A DNA stretch of 64,000 bases, from positions 23,554 through 87,553 of the forward strand of contig JAFTFG010000007.1 in assembly GCA_017449675.1 (NCBI GenBank), given 5' to 3'. Positions 61,360 to 64,000 of the stretch are shown here, in pieces. The notes below the pieces were generated by a model that was given only the letters and a program-made list of their open reading frames with translations, made no database searches and was not told the origin of the DNA. A program made the translations under genes and the position numbers. Each line of letters begins with the position of its first letter. Position 1 is the first letter of the stretch. Source of the stretch: Prevotella sp. GTDB taxonomy: Bacteria > Bacteroidota > Bacteroidia > Bacteroidales > Bacteroidaceae.

Positions 61360-61391
61360 TTTGGTTATTACGAAAATATTATGTACCTTTG
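61360..61391 (+). promoter_or_regulatory. Promoter of the 55-residue protein and DUF5053 gene
   Basis: TTTG (61360-61363), 20-bp spacer, TACCTTTG (61384-61391), 47 bp before the ATG at 61439. Confidence 0.78.
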
Positions 61392-61438
61392 CGTTGTGAT
61401 AATCAAACAAGTAGTAACAATCAAAATTATTAAAGACA

Positions 61439-61606
61439 ATGGGAAAAGCAGAAATTGAAATGAGAATCAAGACAGTGGAGCAGATGCTGAAGATGTACAC
61501 CTGGCTGTCGGAAGGTTCACCCGCTAACAAGAAACGCTATGAGGCTACCATCGAGAAATTCAGAATTGAACTGGCAAGCCTCTATGCACAAAGAGAAAAG
61601 AAGTAA
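61439..61606 (+). CDS. Small helical protein, 55 residues
   Basis: ATG at 61439, stop at 61604-61606. Highly charged and helical (MGKAEIEMRIKTVEQM ... YEATIEKFRIELASLY), with no signal peptide or membrane segment. It has a full promoter 47 bp upstream and lies 43 bp before the DUF5053 gene, with a UUCG-loop hairpin between. Not recognised. Charge and position suggest a small accessory or mobile-region protein. Confidence 0.65.
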   Translation: MGKAEIEMRIKTVEQMLKMYTWLSEGSPANKKRYEATIEKFRIELASLYAQREKK

Positions 61607-61614
61607 AACATTCA

Positions 61615-61632
61615 CCCTCCCTTCGGGGAGGG
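61615..61632 (+). terminator. UUCG-loop hairpin between two small genes
   Basis: CCCTCCC-TTCG-GGGAGGG, a perfect 7-bp stem with a stable tetraloop. It is followed by CTTAAAAAG, so there is no U-tract; it may be a processing or attenuation site rather than a true terminator. Confidence 0.5.
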
Positions 61633-61649
61633 CTTAAAAAGAGAAGAAT

Positions 61650-62063
61650 ATGAATACTACAGCAAAGGAAGCCGCAAAACTGGCAGAGGAGTTGAAGGGA
61701 CTGATGGGGAATTTTGATTCCGAGAGCGAGAATCGTGTCAAGGAGATCTCCAAGTGGTTCGGTGAGCATCAGGATGAGGAGACGCAGAAGATCTACCATG
61801 AGTTCATGGAGGATGGACTGGCAGAAGTTGGGGTTGAGATAGCGGATATCCGTAAGCAGATCAAGGATGAGGACTACCGCTTGCTCCCAATCTCCCACAT
61901 CGCGCACAAGTACTTCGGAAAGAGTCATGCCTGGCTCTCTCAGCGCATCAATGGTACACCTGTCCGTGGTCATGTCTATACGCTTAGCGCAGAGCAGAAG
62001 CAGGTGTTCAACCACGCAATGGAGGACCTGGCAAAATTCTACGGCTCATTTCGCTTGGCCTAA
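61650..62063 (+). CDS. DUF5053-like small protein
   Basis: A 137-residue soluble helical protein. The motif LPISHIAHKYFGKSHAWLSQRINGTPVRG, shared with the protein at 62264 (ISWGHIARDYFQKSVSWFYQRLNEVDGHG), marks the DUF5053 family of Bacteroidetes mobile regions. The segment has a helix-turn-helix-like look, so DNA binding is possible but unproven. Confidence 0.75.
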   Translation: MNTTAKEAAKLAEELKGLMGNFDSESENRVKEISKWFGEHQDEETQKIYHEFMEDGLAEVGVEIADIRKQIKDEDYRLLPISHIAHKYFGKSHAWLSQRINGTPVRGHVYTLSAEQKQVFNHAMEDLAKFYGSFRLA

Positions 62064-62091
62064 TTGTCAGCGACTTGTTGATTATCACACC

Positions 62092-62125
62092 CAGCCCCGA
62101 CGCATGAGCCTGCGCCGGGGCTTTC
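62092..62125 (+). terminator. Terminator after the DUF5053-like gene
   Basis: GC-rich imperfect hairpin AGCCCCGACGCA ... TGCGCCGGGGCT followed by TTCTC. Confidence 0.6.
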
Positions 62126-62160
62126 TCATGCCCGTGGAGGCGACAGTCTGTGAAAATAAA

Positions 62161-62190
62161 AAAAGGAGACCGAGGCGATGGTCTCCTTTT
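62161..62190. terminator. Bidirectional terminator between convergent DUF5053-like genes
   Basis: 11-bp perfect stem AAAAGGAGACC and GGTCTCCTTTT with an eight-base loop, A-rich before and T-rich after; it works in either direction. Confidence 0.8.
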
Positions 62191-62263
62191 CGTGTCTTGA
62201 GAGATGACAGTGAGTCACATTGCTTAACCCAGGTCCGTGACCTTGAAGCCTTACAAAGTCGCC

Positions 62264-62545
62264 TCAGATTTTCTCGGCCGCACGTCGGATGCGATCCGAA
62301 AGGTCTATGAGCGCTCCGCGGAGTTGCTCTTTTTCCTCTGGGGAGAACTCGCACGGGTTTCCGTGTCCGTCCACCTCGTTGAGCCGCTGGTAGAACCACG
62401 ACACAGACTTCTGGAAATAGTCGCGGGCTATATGCCCCCAACTGATGTTCAGGTCGATGTCACGCAGTGCCGTACGCACCTTTGATTTCTCTGCCTGCTC
62501 GCCATAGCGTTGTGCCCGCTGCAGGACTTCTTCTTGTGTTGCCAT
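62264..62545 (-). CDS. DUF5053-like small protein (second copy)
   Basis: A 93-residue protein convergent with the copy at 61650. It shares the ISWGHIARDYFQKSVSWFYQRLN motif and ends in an amphipathic helix (ALIDLSDRIRRAAEKI). Divergent paralogue, not a recent duplication. Function unknown. Confidence 0.75.
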   Translation of the reverse strand: MATQEEVLQRAQRYGEQAEKSKVRTALRDIDLNISWGHIARDYFQKSVSWFYQRLNEVDGHGNPCEFSPEEKEQLRGALIDLSDRIRRAAEKI

Positions 62546-62620
62546 AATGCAATATATTTTTTATGCCTTGAGGGTCTCGGGGAAATGCCCCACCGCCTCT
62601 AAGCGGCGGGGCTGTCTGTG

Positions 62621-62793
62621 TTAGTGGGTTCCGAAGAGTTGCTCTTCGAAGAGGTCCCTTGCGTAGGCTTCCAGTTCGTATGGGCTTCTGTCCCATGCTT
62701 TCCTGAATGCCCTGATGGCAAGGAGAAGTTCCCACTCGTCGTCCGAGATGTCCTTCTTGTTTTGAATGGCTATTATGCAAAATAAGTTAAAAC
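62621..62793 (-). pseudogene. Remnant of a small gene cut at repeat copy 2
   Basis: On the minus strand an open frame ends in a stop at 62621-62623 and encodes 45 well-formed residues (KKDISDDEWELLLAIRAF ... EEQLFGTH), which reach exactly to the edge of repeat copy 2. The frame continues through the repeat, but there is no ATG, and a stop follows beyond it. Either the 5' end was lost by recombination at the repeat or an unusual start is used. It lies upstream of, and co-directional with, the DUF5053 gene at 62264. A GC-rich hairpin follows at 62587-62612. Confidence 0.55.
62759..62793. repeat. 35-bp repeat, copy 2
   Basis: Identical to copy 1 (58996-59030) over 35 bases, same orientation. 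It separates the remnant gene from the HicAB promoter region. Confidence 0.9.
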
Positions 62794-62830
62794 TTGACAA
62801 ATGCCTTTTTTTCTACTCTAATTGTTAAAT

Positions 62831-62895
62831 AATAGAAAATATGCTATTTTTCTGCTGATTTATTTTTGTAGATAATAGAAATTTTGCTATCTTTG
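62831..62895 (+). promoter_or_regulatory. hicAB promoter with two operator-like inverted repeats
   Basis: Promoter TTTG (62865-62868), 19-bp spacer, TATCTTTG (62888-62895). Inverted repeats AATAG-N8-CTATT (62831-62848) and AATAG-N8-CTATC (62874-62891) lie 43 bp apart. The second overlaps the -7 element, as expected for autoregulation by the HicB DNA-binding domain. Confidence 0.7.
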
Positions 62896-62924
62896 CATTG
62901 TCAAATAACAAACAGAAGCAAAAA

Positions 62925-63104
62925 ATGAAAAGTAAAGAACTACATCGAAGATTTATCAAAGCAGGCTACAAGTTCGACCATGCAGAGGGTAGTCACTACT
63001 TCTACACCAAGGACGGACAACTGACAGAGCCTATCCCGTATCATGGGGCAAAGGAAATGTTCCAACCTCTCGCAAACAAGTTGATTAAAAAGTACGGAGT
63101 GTAA
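62925..63104 (+). CDS. hicA: HicA-type mRNA interferase toxin
   Basis: A 59-residue protein (MKSKELHRRFIKAGYKFDHAEGSHYFY...) of typical HicA length. The catalytic histidine is in GSHYFY and the family end LANKLIKKYGV is present. HicA cleaves mRNA when free of HicB. I chose the ATG at 62925; the longer TTG frame from 62898 begins at the promoter. hicB starts 53 bp downstream. Confidence 0.88.
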   Translation: MKSKELHRRFIKAGYKFDHAEGSHYFYTKDGQLTEPIPYHGAKEMFQPLANKLIKKYGV

Positions 63105-63157
63105 TTGCTCCGTACTTGAAACAAAATAAAGTCAAATCCCAAAAGAACCACAGAGTC

Positions 63158-63556
63158 ATGGAGAAAATTATAATGATAGTAGGAGCGTCCAAGGATATGC
63201 TCAATGCATATTCAGACAATTGTGAAGGTATCTACGCAGGTGGTGATACCATTGAGGAAGTAAAGGCGGACACGGAAGAGGCAATCCGCTTGATCAAGAA
63301 AAATCTGCCTGAGGACAGATGGCCAGAGCAGATCAAGGGTGATTATGAGTTGGAATGGAGATTCGATGTTCCGAGTTTTCTTGAATACTACTCCGGCTTT
63401 ATGTCTCTTGCCGGCATGGAGAAAATGACTGGTATCAATCAGAAGCAACTTTCGAACTACCTCAATCATCGTGCCGTTCCACGTAAGAAACAGGCCGACC
63501 GTATCATTACGGGGATTCACCGCTTTGCACACGAACTTTTAAGCATAACACTCTGA
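63158..63556 (+). CDS. hicB: HicB-type antitoxin with C-terminal DNA-binding domain
   Basis: A 132-residue protein. The N-terminal HicB fold (SDNCEGIYAGGDTIEEVKADTEEAIRLI) is followed by a helix-turn-helix (MEKMTGINQKQLSNYLNHRAVPRKKQADRI). It should neutralise HicA and repress the operon. The ATG at 63158 is preferred over a TTG at 63116. Confidence 0.88.
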   Translation: MEKIIMIVGASKDMLNAYSDNCEGIYAGGDTIEEVKADTEEAIRLIKKNLPEDRWPEQIKGDYELEWRFDVPSFLEYYSGFMSLAGMEKMTGINQKQLSNYLNHRAVPRKKQADRIITGIHRFAHELLSITL

Positions 63557-63586
63557 TTTGTTATTTGACACAAACAATCAGCGTTG

Positions 63587-63613
63587 CCGGAGCAGAAATG
63601 TTCCGGTTTTTTT
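63587..63613 (+). terminator. Terminator after hicB
   Basis: CCGGA stem with TCCGG (63587-63591 and 63602-63606), then a T-run. It also overlaps the region just upstream of the next promoter. Confidence 0.55.
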
Positions 63614-63614
63614 G

Positions 63615-63622
63615 TACCTTTG
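63615..63622 (+). promoter_or_regulatory. -7 element for the 63627 gene
   Basis: TACCTTTG, ending 4 bp before the ATG at 63627. This implies a leaderless transcript, or a start further downstream. Confidence 0.5.
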
Positions 63623-63626
63623 CAGC

Positions 63627-63800
63627 ATGAATGTTAATAGAATAGTGGCGTGTGGCGTATCTGCTGATGAACTGACACGCGCAATGGCAATAATGAATGA
63701 TCTTGCAAAGACAGTAGGACCTTATAGCGAAGAGGAACTACTGGCAAGGGGGATCATCGGCAAAAGAAAGAAAAAATGGAAACGTTACTTGTTTTTGTAA
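63627..63800 (+). CDS. Small basic hypothetical protein
   Basis: A 57-residue protein (MNVNRIVACGVSADELTRAMAIMNDLAKTVG...), with a Lys/Arg-rich C terminus. Not recognised. Overlaps the next small gene by 25 bp. Confidence 0.55.
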   Translation: MNVNRIVACGVSADELTRAMAIMNDLAKTVGPYSEEELLARGIIGKRKKKWKRYLFL

Positions 63801-63949
63801 TTGTGATGTACATCTTTGGCACCATGCTGGTGACCAATGCAGCCAAAGAACATGAGTGTGACATGCTGATGGTGGTGCTTGCATCACTCACGATGTCACC
63901 CATCGGTGGCTTGTTGTACGTCTTATGCTTCCCGTATAAGAGGAGGTAA
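63776..63949 (+). CDS. Small membrane protein
   Basis: A 57-residue frame with two hydrophobic stretches (LLVFVIVMYIFGTMLV and LASLTMSPIGGLLYVLCF) and a basic end (PYKRR). Probably a small membrane protein; its family is not recognised. Confidence 0.5.
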   Translation: METLLVFVIVMYIFGTMLVTNAAKEHECDMLMVVLASLTMSPIGGLLYVLCFPYKRR

Positions 63950-63964
63950 ATAGCCGTTTTTGTT

Positions 63965-63985
63965 CAAAATTCGTGCTGAATTTTG
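63965..63985. terminator. Short inverted repeat after the small membrane protein
   Basis: CAAAATTC-GTGCT-GAATTTTG, a perfect 8-bp stem. It could be a weak terminator or operator; the window ends 15 bp later. Confidence 0.4.
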
Positions 63986-64000
63986 GAAAAATGGTGCTGA

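Noticed and set aside
61867-62310. 147-codon plus-strand frame over the DUF5053-like gene
   Set aside because: It is a shifted frame of the real gene at 61650 and runs through two terminators with an Arg/Ser-rich translation.
62460-62780. 106-codon minus-strand frame over the DUF5053 promoter region
   Set aside because: Low-quality Gly/Arg/Pro-rich translation in a different frame from the convincing 45-residue remnant; it overlaps the DUF5053 gene start.
58996-62793. CRISPR array
   Set aside because: The three repeat copies are about 1.5-2.3 kb apart with genes between, and no cas genes are seen.

Overview
The window looks like chromosome of a Bacteroidota member, most likely Prevotella or a close relative. 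Many start sites carry the Bacteroidetes-type promoter TTTG-N19/20-TAnnTTTG. Family content agrees: DUF2723, DUF5686, DUF4230, DUF5053, HU-like proteins, a Reg_prop/Y_Y_Y periplasmic sensor, and a secreted pectate lyase with a Prevotella-style C-terminal sorting tail. There are no rRNA or tRNA genes, no CRISPR array and no recognisable transposase or integrase.

Layout. 1-1762: the end of an MFS sugar transporter plus rhaD (rhamnose catabolism). 1763-13409 (minus strand): polysaccharide deacetylase, DUF2723 membrane protein, YqaA-like and other membrane proteins, purD, serB, a dipeptidyl-peptidase-IV-type S9 peptidase and a THUMP RNA methyltransferase. 13541-22531 (plus): an inositol-lipid-type cluster with a histidine kinase, an ATP-grasp-like protein, a HAD phosphatase, myo-inositol-1-phosphate synthase, a DUF5686 outer-membrane protein, a nucleotidyltransferase, a CDP-alcohol phosphatidyltransferase and a LuxR-type response regulator. 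22734-37780 (plus): a xyloglucan-type glycoside hydrolase locus (LacI, GH5, two-component-like sensor, GH31, GH2, GH31, TPR histidine kinase) without SusC/SusD. 37832-42078 (minus): HU-like protein, sodium:solute symporter, porin and metallo-hydrolase. 42249-46742: a large multidomain pectate lyase.

47072-55808 is the most striking region: a compact seven-gene phospho-signalling operon. It encodes a soluble FHA protein, two different Ser/Thr kinases, a membrane PP2C phosphatase with a coiled coil, a membrane FHA protein with a Lys/Pro/Gln/Glu-rich tail, a double-FHA transmembrane trypsin-like protease, and a secreted WG-repeat-like protein. I do not recognise it as a characterised system. It is followed by trmO, another membrane histidine kinase and a DUF4230 pair.

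58996-63985 is an accessory region built around three copies of a 35-bp repeat (two identical, one with four mismatches). One copy cuts off the 5' end of rmlA exactly at its edge. Between and beside the copies lie a sugar ketoisomerase, an acyltransferase, DUF5053-type small genes and a HicAB-type toxin-antitoxin pair.

Cross-cutting signals: (i) tandem octamer arrays of CGATATNN lie just upstream of three unrelated start codons; (ii) an identical 15-bp LacI-type operator occurs in the lacI promoter and again 24 kb away behind the pectate lyase gene; (iii) several promoters sit so close to their ATG that leaderless transcripts are likely.
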